64,000 nucleotides of DNA. It comes from Solirubrobacteraceae bacterium (GTDB lineage: Bacteria; Actinomycetota; Thermoleophilia; Solirubrobacterales; Solirubrobacteraceae). The notes below the pieces were generated by a model, which was not told where the DNA came from, ran no database searches, and worked only from the letters and a program-made list of their open reading frames with translations. The stretch lies in assembly GCA_030447505.1 (NCBI GenBank), contig JAUJOT010000001.1, forward strand, positions 600,295 to 664,294, written 5' to 3'. Positions 45,022-54,334 of this stretch are shown piece by piece. Each line of letters starts with the position of its first letter. Position 1 is the stretch's first letter. Position numbers and translations under genes: made by a program.

Positions 45022-45834
45022 TCACGCCGCCGGCCGATCCTTCGGCGCTCCGAGCTCCACCTCGATGCCCTCCGCCAGGAAGCACACGTCGCCGGTCACC
45101 TTGTGCGCCTCGGGAAGCGGCGTCTCGTATGTCCAGGCGCCGTCGTCGATTCGTCGCCCGTCGACCTGCACCGAGAAGTAGGTCGCCTCCCCCTTGTACG
45201 GGCACTGCGTGCGCTTCTGGCTCTCGACGAGGATCGCGGGCAACACGTCGGGGCGCGGGACGTAGACACGCACCGGCAGGCTGGTCTCGAACAGCAGCTT
45301 GGGACGGTCGGTTCGCGCGAGCAGCCGTCCATCCGCACGTACGGTCACGACCCGCGACGTCTGGTAGACGTCGACGCGGTGGTAGGGATCGCGCAGATGC
45401 GGTCCGAACGCCAGCTCGTCTTCGATGAACCAGGCATCGGCCACGTCCCAGCTCAGCGCGGCCAGCCCGGCCAGCCACCCGGCCGACTCAAGCGGCTCCT
45501 CGTAGGCCCAGACCGCATCCTCGACGGCGTCGTCGCCGAGCCGCAGCGACCAGTACGAGGCGTCACCCTTGACCGGGCAGCGCGTGACGCTGTCGCTGCG
45601 CTGCAGGAGCGCATCGTCGAAGTCCTCCAGCGGCGCATAGGGCACGATCTGATGGCCGGTCTCGTGGAGGATGCTCGCGCGCGTCGAGTCCAGCACCACG
45701 CGCCCGGCGACGACCGCTCGCAGACGGTGCGGGTAGTCCTCGAGCAGCAACCGGTGCCCGGGCGCCTCGATCTCGAAGTTGCGCCGTCCGACCGGCCGGG
45801 CGCTCAGCGGCCCGCTTCCCACGGTGAGCGTCAT
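45022..45834 (-). CDS. Tandem DUF427 protein (both core motifs intact)
   Basis: 270 residues, two DUF427 domains. The CPVKGDASYWSLR core in domain 1 is matched by CPYKGEATYFSVQ in domain 2, and each has the matching WAYEEPLESA or WTYETPLPEA element. It is a full-length paralogue of the protein at 10977-11765, whose second core is lost. No reaction is established for the family. The first residues MTLTVGSGPLSARPVGRRNF align well with the paralogue's N-terminus, so the start is probably right. Confidence 0.8.
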   Translation of the reverse strand: MTLTVGSGPLSARPVGRRNFEIEAPGHRLLLEDYPHRLRAVVAGRVVLDSTRASILHETGHQIVPYAPLEDFDDALLQRSDSVTRCPVKGDASYWSLRLGDDAVEDAVWAYEEPLESAGWLAGLAALSWDVADAWFIEDELAFGPHLRDPYHRVDVYQTSRVVTVRADGRLLARTDRPKLLFETSLPVRVYVPRPDVLPAILVESQKRTQCPYKGEATYFSVQVDGRRIDDGAWTYETPLPEAHKVTGDVCFLAEGIEVELGAPKDRPAA

Positions 45835-45902
45835 CGCCCTCCGCCTACCCCAGTCCCCGCCGGCTCAGCCGCCCATCGTCAGCGCCGACGCGGGCGCGCC
45901 GC

Positions 45903-46148
45903 TCAGGAAAGCCGCTTGAACTGCGTCCGCTTCAGGAGCGGCTTGCCGGGGTCGCGCGGCGGCACGTCGTGGACGGTGTCCTCGGGCAGCGGAACCTCCT
46001 GCTGAGCGACCAGATCGACAGCGCAGACGGGGCAGTCGGCGGGCATCCCGCCGAGCTCGCGAATCTCCGCCAGCGAGATCGTCGGCTTGTCCCAGGCATG
46101 GATCGTGTCCTCGATCCAGATCTCGTAACTCGGCCCCTCGGTGCTCAT
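45903..46148 (-). CDS. Small multiubiquitin-like beta-grasp protein
   Basis: 81 residues. The pattern IEDTIHAWDKPTISLAEIRE, LGGMPADCPVCAVDL and VPLPEDTVHDV matches what I recall of the bacterial multiubiquitin (ubiquitin-like) domain, with the WDKP turn and the I..EIR.L.G helix. One domain is present, whereas many homologues are tandem. Two cysteines (CPVC) are unusual. A GAGGGG Shine-Dalgarno lies before the ATG. No E1, E2 or JAB deubiquitinase is visible nearby, so a conjugation role is not shown. The similarity is judged by eye only. Confidence 0.5.
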   Translation of the reverse strand: MSTEGPSYEIWIEDTIHAWDKPTISLAEIRELGGMPADCPVCAVDLVAQQEVPLPEDTVHDVPPRDPGKPLLKRTQFKRLS

Positions 46149-46237
46149 CGCGACCCCTCGATCGTCGTGGCGGCTTTCGCCGGAAGGCTACGCCTCGACT
46201 GCCCGGTCTGTCGTTTCGCCGAGACTCCTCGTCGCGC

Positions 46238-48515
46238 TCACGGTACGACCGGCCGCGGAGCGGCGAGCGTCAGATCGCCGGGCTTCTTGTCAGGGCATCC
46301 GGCGCCGGCGGCGGTGCCGGGCTTGTTCTTGCATTTGTCCTCGCGATCGGGAAGGCCGTCGCCGTCAGATCGTCCGTTCCCGGGCCGCTGAGCCCCGGAT
46401 CGACGGGGGCGCTCTGCGGGCATCCGTTGGCGGTGCCGGGCCTGTTCGGGCATTTGTCCTCGCGATTGGGAACGCCGTCGCCGTCGCGGTCCGGCGTTCC
46501 CGGAGCCGCGGGCGTCGGATCGCCGGGCTTCTTCTCAGGACATCCGTCGCCGGCGCTGCCGGACCTGTTCCCGCAGTTGTCCTCGCGGTTGGGAATGCCG
46601 TCGCCGTCACGATCCGCCGTTCCCGGGACGGAGGGGACCGGATCGAAGGGCGTTCTCTTGGGGCATGCGTTGGCGTTGCCGGGCTTGGTCGCGCAGTTGT
46701 CCTCGCGATCGGGCGCGCCGTTGCCGTCGCGATCGGCGTCCTCGCGGTCGGGCACGCCGTCGCCGTCACGATCCGCCGCTCCCGTACCGGCGGGCACCGG
46801 AGCGATGGGCATCTTCTTCGGGCATCCGTTGGCGGTGCCGGGCCTGTTCGGGCATTTGTCCTCGCGATTGGGTGCGCCGTCGCCGTCGCGATCGCCGTCC
46901 TCGCGATTCGGTACGCCGTCGCCGTCACGATCCGCCGCTCCCAGGCCCGCGGACGTCGGATGGCGGAGCATCTTCTCGGGGCATCCGTTGGCGGTGCCGG
47001 GCCTGTTCGCGCATCTGTCCTCGCCGTTGAGTACGCCGTCGCCGTCGCGATCGCCGTCCTCGCGGTTGGGTACGCCGTCGCCGTCGCCGTCGCCGTCGGG
47101 CGACTGCGCACCGGCGGACGCCGGATCGGCCGACCCCTTCGCCTCGCACGTGCCGGCGCTGGCGGCGGGCTTGCGGCAATCGTCGGCATCGGGCGCCACG
47201 ACGCCACCGGACAGCGGCGGCTTGAGACCCGGCGCCTGCGGCTTGTTCGGCTCGCCCGCGGTCGCGTGCACCGGCGGAGGGGACGAATCGTTGGGAAGCT
47301 GCTGCACGGCGGTGTAGCCGCCGCCGGCCACGCCGGTCACGGCGGCCAGGCCGATCAGGGCCTTGATGCCGAGGATCTTGGCGCCAACCAGTGCGCCTCC
47401 ACCTGTCAGCGTCGCGGCGCCGCCGATGCTCGCTGCGCCGCCGATCGTCGCTGCGCCGCCCACCGCGGCACTGCCTACTGCCACGCCGCCTGTCGCAGCG
47501 CCCACTGCTGCCGCGCCGCCTGCTGCCACGCCGCCTGCTGCCACGCCGCCCCTCGCCGGTACAGCTCCGCCGCGCCGCCGCTCACCGCGCCTCCCGCCGC
47601 GCCGCCGCCCGCCGCGCCGCCGCCCGCCGCGCCGCCGCCCGCCGCGCCGCCGCCCGTCGCGCCGCCGCCGGCCGCCATGCCGCCCGCCGCAGCGCCACCG
47701 CCCGCGGCAGCGCCGCTCCCGCCCGCCGAGAACGCCGCGGCGAGCGAGCTCTCCTTGAGCCCGAGCGTCGGGGCCACAGGCAGCAGCACGGCGATCGCCG
47801 CGCGCTGATGGAGGATCTCAGCCTCGAATGCGCGGCAATGGTCGCATTGCGCGACGTGGTGGCGCAGCTCGCGGCGGCGCCGCGCGCCGCCGCGCGCGAC
47901 CGCGAGCTGCGCGCGAATCGGCCCGCAGTCGGCCTCGCGCCCGAGCCGGCGGTTCATGAGCGCCTCGCGGGCCTGGAAGATGAGGGCCTTGACCTTGGCC
48001 GCGGGCACTCCGAGGATGAGGCCGATCTCCTCGTGGGACTCTGCGCCCAGCTCCGCGAGGATGAGCGCGGCGCGCTGGTCTTCGGGCAGACGCTGCAGGT
48101 CGCCGAGGAGCGCGCGCAGATCCTCGCGCTGCTCGACCTCGACGGATAGGCCGGCAGTCGCGGGGAGCCTCGCCCCGGCGTCCTCGAGCGCGACATGCTC
48201 GCGCTGCCCGCGCAAGACCGAGAGACAGCGGTTGCGCGCGATCGCGTACAGCCAGGCCTTGAGGGCGATCTCCCGCTCGTCGGCCAGCAACGCGCTGTAT
48301 GCCGCCGCGAACGTGTGCTGGACGGCGTCCTCGGCCTCTTCGCGCGAACCGAGCATGTGACGGCAGAACGACAGGATCCCGGCGCTATGGCGGTCGTAGA
48401 TGACCTCGAAGGCGCTGCGGCTGCCGCCGCGTACCTGAGCGACCAGCCACTCGTCGTCGGCGAAGCGCAACGGGCGTAGCGTCGGCCGAAGCCTCGGAGC
48501 CGGCACAGCGTCCAC
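46238..48515 (-). pseudogene. Sigma-70 factor fused to membrane segment and TSP3 repeats, read through two frameshifts
   Basis: Start is a GTG at 48515. Residues about 20-180 are a complete ECF-type sigma factor: region 2 RGGSRSAFEVIYDRHSAGIL through LYAIARNRCLSVLRG, region 4 LPEDQRAALILAELGAESHE. A His/Cys-type zinc-binding element (HHVAQCDHC) follows, then Gly/Ala-rich repeats. At about 47567 the frame must shift by one base. It then reads a glycine-rich membrane segment (LGIKALIGLAAVTGVAGGG) and six thrombospondin-type-3-like calcium-binding repeats (DRDGDGVPNRED with CxNRPG..GCP). A second shift at about 46371-46376 is needed to reach the proper end (PGDLTLAAPRPVVP). Intact, it would be about 760 residues, a sigma domain tethered to an extracellular repeat domain. 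Confidence 0.7.
46250..47130 (-). repeat. Six thrombospondin-type-3-like repeat units
   Basis: Units of about 40-55 residues begin with D-x-DGDG and end in GCP plus a Pro/Ala linker, with a Cys pair in most units. The DNA is highly repetitive, including GCCGTC/GACGGC hexamers. The last unit lies across the second frameshift. Confidence 0.75.
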
Positions 48516-48521
48516 GCGAGA

Positions 48522-48527
48522 ACTATG
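48522..48527 (-). promoter_or_regulatory. Leaderless -10 box CATAGT for the sigma fusion gene
   Basis: CATAGT on the minus strand is six bases before the GTG at 48515 and resembles the CATAAT boxes at 26952 and upstream of citrate synthase. Confidence 0.4.
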
Positions 48528-48580
48528 ACCGGCCGCGCGAAGAAATGCGAGATCTTGCTCAACGCGCTACGCGGCGCACG

Positions 48581-49039
48581 TCAACGGGTGCTACGGCACC
48601 AGTTCCGGACTGGCCTCGACACGACCACACGCGCCCGCGGCGGCCGGCTGTGCAAGAGGAGGTTCAGCTCGCGATCGTCGTCGAAGGGCAGCCGCGTCAC
48701 CAGCCCGGCCGTCTCGAACGTCCTCTGCACCTGGTCGGTGCCGCGCAGCAACCTGAGCCGCTTGTGACAGTCGCGCGAGCGCGCGTTGGCATGGATCAGG
48801 GCCTTCAGACCGTCGCAGCTGATGGACGTCAAGCCGCTGAGGTCGACGATGATCTCGCGAGCGTCGCTGCGCTCCACGCGCTTCAGCTCGGCGTCGAACG
48901 CGGGGGCGGTGTTGATGTCGAGCTCTCCGATCAGCTCGACCACGTGGGCATGACCATCACGGTCGGAGCGCATCGCGAGCTGCTCGGGAGCGCAGAGCAG
49001 ATCACCCTCTTCAGAATGGACAGCGTGGCGGCGGAACAT
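48581..49039 (-). CDS. STAS-domain protein (anti-anti-sigma-like) lacking the usual phospho-serine
   Basis: 152 residues. The STAS core ELIGELDINTAPAFDAELKR and EIIVDLSGLTSISCDGLKAL matches anti-anti-sigma factors. Where the family usually has an Asp-Ser-(Ser/Thr) triplet before Gly-Leu, this protein has Ser-Cys-Asp, so the serine normally phosphorylated by an anti-sigma kinase is replaced by Cys. It may not be switched by phosphorylation, or may act constitutively. The ATG at 49039 has a GGAG site five bases upstream. An ATG at 49078 would add 13 residues. It lies near sigma-factor genes (46238, 59120), suggesting a partner-switch network. Confidence 0.72.
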   Translation of the reverse strand: MFRRHAVHSEEGDLLCAPEQLAMRSDRDGHAHVVELIGELDINTAPAFDAELKRVERSDAREIIVDLSGLTSISCDGLKALIHANARSRDCHKRLRLLRGTDQVQRTFETAGLVTRLPFDDDRELNLLLHSRPPRARVVVSRPVRNWCRSTR

Positions 49040-49216
49040 GCTCACTCCAATCGCGGTATCGATGTCTGACGAGGCCATCCCCTGGCCGAGTCCCGGGCGT
49101 CCCTGTCCGACGGGTAGAACGCCCTCCGAGCGCGATGGTTGGTCGACGACCGAAATTCTTTGTGAGCGGATACCGGCAGCCGCGCCGCAGCGCAGCGGAG
49201 CGGGCGACCCCCCGCC

Positions 49217-49687
<471 letters not shown>

Positions 49688-50046
49688 CGTCGCCTCCGTT
49701 TCGTTGCGGTACCGCGCCTGAAGGAACCGGGCGCTGTGTTGTTCTGGCCGTCGGTTGCTCTCGCGGCGCCGCCGCGGGCCGGCTCGCTGCTCGGCTGACG
49801 CGCGACCGCGAGGCGCGTCGGCAGGTCGCAGAGCACGACGAGGACGGTGACGGCGTCGCAGCGCTCGGCCGCGCGGCGACGAAGCGCTGCACCGCGGGAT
49901 CGCGCTATGCCTAACCTCTGTTCGGCCACGCGCTATTTGTGTTCGCTGCGCGAGCCGTCTTACGCGCGTCTCGAAGCCGGGCGCGCCGGCACTACCGATG
50001 CTCGAAGAGCGCCGCCGGTTGCGCGCCCGTCGGTCAGCCCGGTCGG
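49688..50046 (+). other. Gap of 359 bp without a clear gene
   Basis: No frame has family-like sequence or a good start. The only sizeable reading on the minus strand is Arg/Ala-rich and lacks a Shine-Dalgarno. The segment 49922-49935 has the most AT-rich bases (TATTTGTG) and may hold a promoter, but no downstream gene is clear. Confidence 0.4.
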
Positions 50047-50295
50047 TCAGCCCTGGCAGCGACCCGAGAGACGCTCGGACTGGGCCTCGGCGTAGAGGTC
50101 CTGCACCTGCTCGGTGAGCTCGGCCGCCACTTCACGTCCGCGCATGCCTGCCTTCATGATCGTCTTGATCGTGTCTCGCGGCCCGTCGCGCAGCAGCGTC
50201 GCCACGGAGATCACCGCGCCCGCGCCGAGCGCCCAGCCCGCACCGCGGCGGACGCCCTTCCACATCTCCGAACGCATCTTCGGCTTGTCATCCAT
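50047..50295 (-). CDS. Small DUF5132-like protein, ATPase partner 2
   Basis: 82 residues. A hydrophobic helix (GAGWALGAGAVISVATLL) is followed by a helical tail ending LYAEAQSERLSGRCQG. It resembles the 75-residue protein at 52459-52686, which has the same LYAEA..E end, so the two are paralogues flanking the ATPase. Its AGGAGA site lies inside the end of the ATPase gene, with which it overlaps by eight bases. The role is probably as an accessory membrane subunit; this is inference. Confidence 0.6.
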   Translation of the reverse strand: MDDKPKMRSEMWKGVRRGAGWALGAGAVISVATLLRDGPRDTIKTIMKAGMRGREVAAELTEQVQDLYAEAQSERLSGRCQG

Positions 50296-52462
50296 CGCGG
50301 ATCTCCTGTCTGTCGTCGTCGTCGGCGGGTCGCCTGCGACGGTCCCCTCGGAGCAGTGGTCGTAGTCCGTTGACGGCAGCCACGACGGTTGAGCCGTTGT
50401 GCACGACGGCGGCCGTCGTCGGCGACAGCCCGCTGGCCGTGGCGACCGTCAGCGCAGCGAGGTTGACGCCGCCGACGATGCCGATGTTCTGGCGCACACG
50501 GCGCATCGCCTGGCGTGCTGCGCCGACGGCGGTCGGCAGCGCGTGCAGGCTGTCTTCGATGAGCACGACGTCGGCTGTCTCGCGCGCGACGGCCGTGGCG
50601 CCGCCGAACGACACCGAGACGTCCGCGTAGGCCAGTGCCGGAAGGTCGTTGATGCCGTCGCCGACGAAGGCCACGCGCCGACCCTCCGCACGCAGCTCGC
50701 GCAGGACAGCGGCCTTGTCTTCGGGAAACAGCTCGCCGTGCACGTTCGCCGCGTCGATGCCCAGCCGGCGGCCGACGGCGTGCGCGGTCTCGCTCTTGTC
50801 GCCGGTCAGCAGGTGGATGTCCATCCCGTACCGCTCGCGGAGCGCGCCGACGACGTGTTGCGCCTCGCGACGGATCGGATCGGCGTACGCGATCACGCCG
50901 CAGACGCGACCGTCGGCAGCGACGTAGATGCGCGACTCCCCCTCCTTGGACGGCTGCGCCGGCGCGAGGTCGACGTTGGCGCTCGCGAGCAGCCGGTCGC
51001 TGCCGACGAGGACCTCCTGCCCGCCGATCTCCGCGCGGACGCCGAGGCCGATGTCGTAGTTCCAGCGATCCCGCGCCCCGGGGCTCAGCCCGTTGATCGC
51101 CGCGTACCTCACGATCGCCTCTGCGACCGGATGACTCAGCCGCTGGTCGGCGGTCGCGGCGATCGCGAGGACCTCGTCGCTCGAGAGGCCGCTCGTGACG
51201 CTCTCGACGCCGACGACGGCCGGGTTGCCCTGGGTGATCGTCCCGGTCTTGTCGAACACCACCGCGTCGACGCGGGCGAGCTGCTCGAGCGCCCGCCCGC
51301 TGCGGATGACGACGCCGGCCTGGGCTGCGCCGGTCATCGCCGCCAGCACTGCGGTCGGCACCGAGACGCGGATCCCGGTCGCGAAGTCCGTGATCAGGAT
51401 CGAAGCCGCGCGCGTCGGATTGCGGGTGGCGATCAGCACCGCGCCCGCGAGCAGGAAGGAGGGCAGCACGATCCGGTCGGCAAGCCTTCCCGCGTAGTTC
51501 TCGATCCGCGTGTCATGCACCGGCGCGTCGCGCATGAGCTGCACGATCCGCCCGGCGCGCGTCTCGCCGCCGACGAGCTCGACGGCGATGTGCAGATGAC
51601 CGTCGCGCATCAGAGTCGACGCGTAGACGACCTCCCCCTCCTCGTGCAGGACCGGCATCGGCTCTCCGGTCAGCTGATGCTCGTCGATCAGCGCACGCCC
51701 CTCGAGCACGCGTCCGTCGACCGGGATGCGATCCCCCGGGTACACGACGACGACGTCGCCGCGGCGGACCTCGTCGATCGCCACCCGCACGCGCTGGGCG
51801 CCACGCTCCACCCAGACGGTCTCGGCGATCGAGTCCAGGAGGTCGAGCAGCTCGCGCCGCGACGCACGCGCTGTGCGCTCGCGGATCGCCTCGCCGACCT
51901 CGACGAGGCCGATGACCGACAGCGGCGCCAACAACGAGCCGCGCATCGTCGTCAGCAAGATCGCCGTCATGTCGAGGACGTCGAGGTTCAGTCGCCGCTC
52001 GACGGTGACTGCGTGGACGGCCCGGCGGGCGATCGGCAGCGACGCTGCGAGCACGGCGATCGCCGCGAGCGGCCCGGGCACCGTGAGGCCGAGCAGCCGT
52101 CCGAGTCCGGCGAGTCCGGCGACCGCCCCCGCCACCGCCAGGCGCGCGAAGCGGTCGCCGAAGCGCGAGCCGGACAGCGGCGTCGCCGGCGTCGAAGCGC
52201 GTTGCGCGTCGTGCAACAGCTCCCCGATCCGGGCCTCTGCCTGATCCTGAGCCGGGAAGGGCGCCGCCCACCGGACCGCGACGGACGCTGCCCAGCGGTT
52301 GACGCGCGCGTCCCCAACACGTCCATCGCGCTGCGCCAGCGCCAGCAGCCGTGCCGCGTAGGCCTCGTCGGCGCGCAGCCGCGGCACATGGCAGCGCAGC
52401 CGGTCGGGAAGCTGGTGGACGACCTCGTGGTCGGCGACGGGCGGGGCGGCGACGCTCGTCAC
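50288..52462 (-). CDS. Heavy-metal P-type (P1B-like) ATPase with atypical metal-site motif
   Basis: 724 residues from GTG. About eight helices surround the actuator domain with TGEP (265-268), the phosphorylation motif DKTGT (D404) and hinge GDGIND. HPVAEAI in the nucleotide domain is the P1B-type HP signature. The helix before the P domain, where CPC, SPC or similar usually binds metal, reads DFATGIRVSVP (359-369) with no Cys. An N-terminal short region resembles a degenerate HMA domain. The metal specificity is unknown. The GTG overlaps the TGA of the preceding small gene (GTGA). Confidence 0.85.
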   Translation of the reverse strand: MTSVAAPPVADHEVVHQLPDRLRCHVPRLRADEAYAARLLALAQRDGRVGDARVNRWAASVAVRWAAPFPAQDQAEARIGELLHDAQRASTPATPLSGSRFGDRFARLAVAGAVAGLAGLGRLLGLTVPGPLAAIAVLAASLPIARRAVHAVTVERRLNLDVLDMTAILLTTMRGSLLAPLSVIGLVEVGEAIRERTARASRRELLDLLDSIAETVWVERGAQRVRVAIDEVRRGDVVVVYPGDRIPVDGRVLEGRALIDEHQLTGEPMPVLHEEGEVVYASTLMRDGHLHIAVELVGGETRAGRIVQLMRDAPVHDTRIENYAGRLADRIVLPSFLLAGAVLIATRNPTRAASILITDFATGIRVSVPTAVLAAMTGAAQAGVVIRSGRALEQLARVDAVVFDKTGTITQGNPAVVGVESVTSGLSSDEVLAIAATADQRLSHPVAEAIVRYAAINGLSPGARDRWNYDIGLGVRAEIGGQEVLVGSDRLLASANVDLAPAQPSKEGESRIYVAADGRVCGVIAYADPIRREAQHVVGALRERYGMDIHLLTGDKSETAHAVGRRLGIDAANVHGELFPEDKAAVLRELRAEGRRVAFVGDGINDLPALAYADVSVSFGGATAVARETADVVLIEDSLHALPTAVGAARQAMRRVRQNIGIVGGVNLAALTVATASGLSPTTAAVVHNGSTVVAAVNGLRPLLRGDRRRRPADDDDRQEIRDG

Positions 52463-52686
52463 GCCGGCGGCATGGACGCGGAGACAGCTTCCGCGTCCGC
52501 CTTGGTCCCGCGCTGCTCGGCCTTCGCCTCGGCGTACAGCTCGGCAAGCTCGCGGCGCGCGCCGGTGGTTGCGTCCGCGGCCGCGACGACGCCCCTGATC
52601 GCGAGCTTGGCGACCGGACGCAGACCGCGGCCCGCCACCGTCAGGCCGGCGGCCGCGCCCAGCAGAGCCAACATCTTGTCGTCCAT
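52459..52686 (-). CDS. Small DUF5132-like protein, ATPase partner 1
   Basis: 75 residues: MDDKMLALLGAAAGLTVAGR with one hydrophobic helix, then an amphipathic helix ELAELYAEAKAEQRG. It resembles the 82-residue protein at 50047-50295. The ATG overlaps the stop of the preceding HMA-like gene by one base (TGATG), and the stop overlaps the ATPase start. It belongs to a four-gene coupled operon. Confidence 0.62.
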   Translation of the reverse strand: MDDKMLALLGAAAGLTVAGRGLRPVAKLAIRGVVAAADATTGARRELAELYAEAKAEQRGTKADAEAVSASMPPA

Positions 52687-53213
52687 CACTCCCCCTCGCT
52701 GTCGACGTGAGCCAAGGCGGCCGCGCCGCCGTGGAACTTCGAGAACGTCTCCGACGCGTACCACGCCAGCACGTACCAAGGCGCATCCGCCAGCCGCTGA
52801 TCGCCGCGTAGCGCTCGCCGCGCGGCGAGCAGGCCGAGCCCGAGCGGAACGAGGATGCGCAGATCGGTGCCGTTCAGACGCCCAGCGACCTCGCGATCGG
52901 CAGACGCTGCCGCAGCGGCGACGACGGCCGCGGGGCTGCGCCGTAGCGGCCGTGCGACGCCCACGCGCAGGTCGACCCCGAGTGACAGCAACCGCTCCGC
53001 GACGGCGGTCGCGCGCTCGGGCTCGAAGCGAACGACGAGGCTCGCCGATCGGGCACGCAGCTGCACGGACGTGACGTCAGGACAGCCGCGCAGCACGTCG
53101 GCGACCGAGGCCAGGCTGCCGGCGCGCGACGCGTCGATCGCGCGCAGCCGGATGCGACCAGGAATCGCCGAGGCCGCGCGCAAGCCGCTCGCCGCGAGGC
53201 TGTCGCTGCTCAT
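52686..53213 (-). CDS. HMA-like (HMA2-type) protein, first gene of the metal ATPase operon
   Basis: 175 residues. The N-terminal ferredoxin-like half (IPGRIRLRAIDASRAGSLAS, then GCPDVTSVQLRARSASLVVR) follows the HMA2 pattern but lacks a CxxC metal site. The C-terminal half carries two weak membrane segments (ILVPLGLGLLAARRAL, DAPWYVLAWYASETF). Homologous small proteins accompany P-type ATPases in other bacteria. The role is probably metal delivery or sensing, unproven. The stop overlaps the next gene's ATG by one base. Confidence 0.65.
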   Translation of the reverse strand: MSSDSLAASGLRAASAIPGRIRLRAIDASRAGSLASVADVLRGCPDVTSVQLRARSASLVVRFEPERATAVAERLLSLGVDLRVGVARPLRRSPAAVVAAAAASADREVAGRLNGTDLRILVPLGLGLLAARRALRGDQRLADAPWYVLAWYASETFSKFHGGAAALAHVDSEGE

Positions 53214-53361
53214 CGGCGAATCCTACGGTCGTCCGCCCCGCGCCGCGTCGCAGCGTCGTCGGGGCGCGTCCCGACCCGCCCCCATCGCCCGGTCGTCCCC
53301 GGCGGTGTCCGCAATCGGACAGCGGACGTGCGCGCACGAGCACAACGGGCAGCCATTGCCT

Positions 53362-53838
53362 ATGGGTTCCACGATCGTCTGTGCCGTCGACAGCGACGAC
53401 GACGGGTCGCGCCGGCCGCTCAGCGTCGGCGCCGATCTCGCCGAGCGACTTGGCCGACCGCTCGTCGTCGCCTATGTCGCGCCGGCGGGCGCCTTCTCTG
53501 CCGCCGGCAGCGGAGGTGCCCTTATCGCGCCCGCCCCGGCGCCGTACCCGTACCTCCCGCCCGAGCCAGCGGAGCTCGACGAGCTGCGCGACGAGTCACG
53601 GCGACGCGTCGAGCAACTGCTGGCGCAGTGGGGCGTCGACGACGCGCAGGTCGAGGTGGTGCTGGACGCCAGCGTCGCCGATGGGCTGCGGCGGATCGCC
53701 GCCGATCGGGACGCGGAGCTGCTGGTCGTCGGGTCGCGAGGACGCGGGACGATTCGCGCCGCGCTGCTCGGCAGCACCTCCCACGCGCTCGCCGGCGAGG
53801 CTCCGTGTCCGGTCGTCGTGGTCCCGACCTCCGACTGA
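53362..53838 (+). CDS. Universal stress protein (UspA family)
   Basis: 158 residues, one Usp domain. The ATP-binding signature GSRGRGTIRAALLGSTSHAL follows the usual G-x2-G-x9-G-(S/T) pattern, and ELLVVG precedes it. A proline-rich insertion (APAPAPYPYLPPEPAE) lengthens the loop after the second strand. It is divergent from the metal ATPase operon, with 148 bp between, and could share control. Usp proteins help survive starvation or oxidative stress. Confidence 0.87.
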   Translation: MGSTIVCAVDSDDDGSRRPLSVGADLAERLGRPLVVAYVAPAGAFSAAGSGGALIAPAPAPYPYLPPEPAELDELRDESRRRVEQLLAQWGVDDAQVEVVLDASVADGLRRIAADRDAELLVVGSRGRGTIRAALLGSTSHALAGEAPCPVVVVPTSD

Positions 53839-53875
53839 ACCGCAGCCGCAGGGATCGCGGCTGACGCAGCAGCGC

Positions 53876-54241
53876 TCAGGCCAGGCCGTCGGCGCGGTAG
53901 CGCTCGAGCCCCAGGTCGACAAGCTCGGTCAGCTCGCCGAGCAGCTCGGGCGTCGCGCTCTGCTTCGTGAAGTTGAAGCAGCCGCGGCCCTGCATGCGCT
54001 CGCGCAGCGCATCACTGATGCCGGCGAGCAGCTCGGGATGGCTGAGGACCGGCATCACGTGGACGCTCACGTAGCGCTTGCGGGTCTGAACCGCGCCGAA
54101 CCACATCCGGGTGCCGCTCGGGCCGCTGTGCGTCGTCTCCACCTGAAGATCGCCCGGCTCGTCGCGGCTGACGACGAGCGACGGTCCGTGGCGAGCCAGC
54201 ACTGGCCGCAGCTCGGCGAACAGCTCGTCGAGTTCCTCCAC
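53876..54241 (-). CDS. Conserved protein of unknown function with CFNF motif
   Basis: 121 residues. The segment RKRYVSVHVMPVLSHPELLA, then RMQGRGCFNFT, matches a conserved actinobacterial and proteobacterial family I know only as hypothetical (K.YVS.H.MP...PELL....MQGK.CFNF). No catalytic residue is obvious. It is convergent with the Usp gene. Confidence 0.62.
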   Translation of the reverse strand: MEELDELFAELRPVLARHGPSLVVSRDEPGDLQVETTHSGPSGTRMWFGAVQTRKRYVSVHVMPVLSHPELLAGISDALRERMQGRGCFNFTKQSATPELLGELTELVDLGLERYRADGLA

Positions 54242-54334
54242 CGCGCTCGATCATAGGGCGCGCCGCGCCTCAGCCGCTGATCTCGCGAGCAAGCGGCCCT
54301 CGCCACGCGCCGCGCGGTCTGGTGAACTTGGCTC

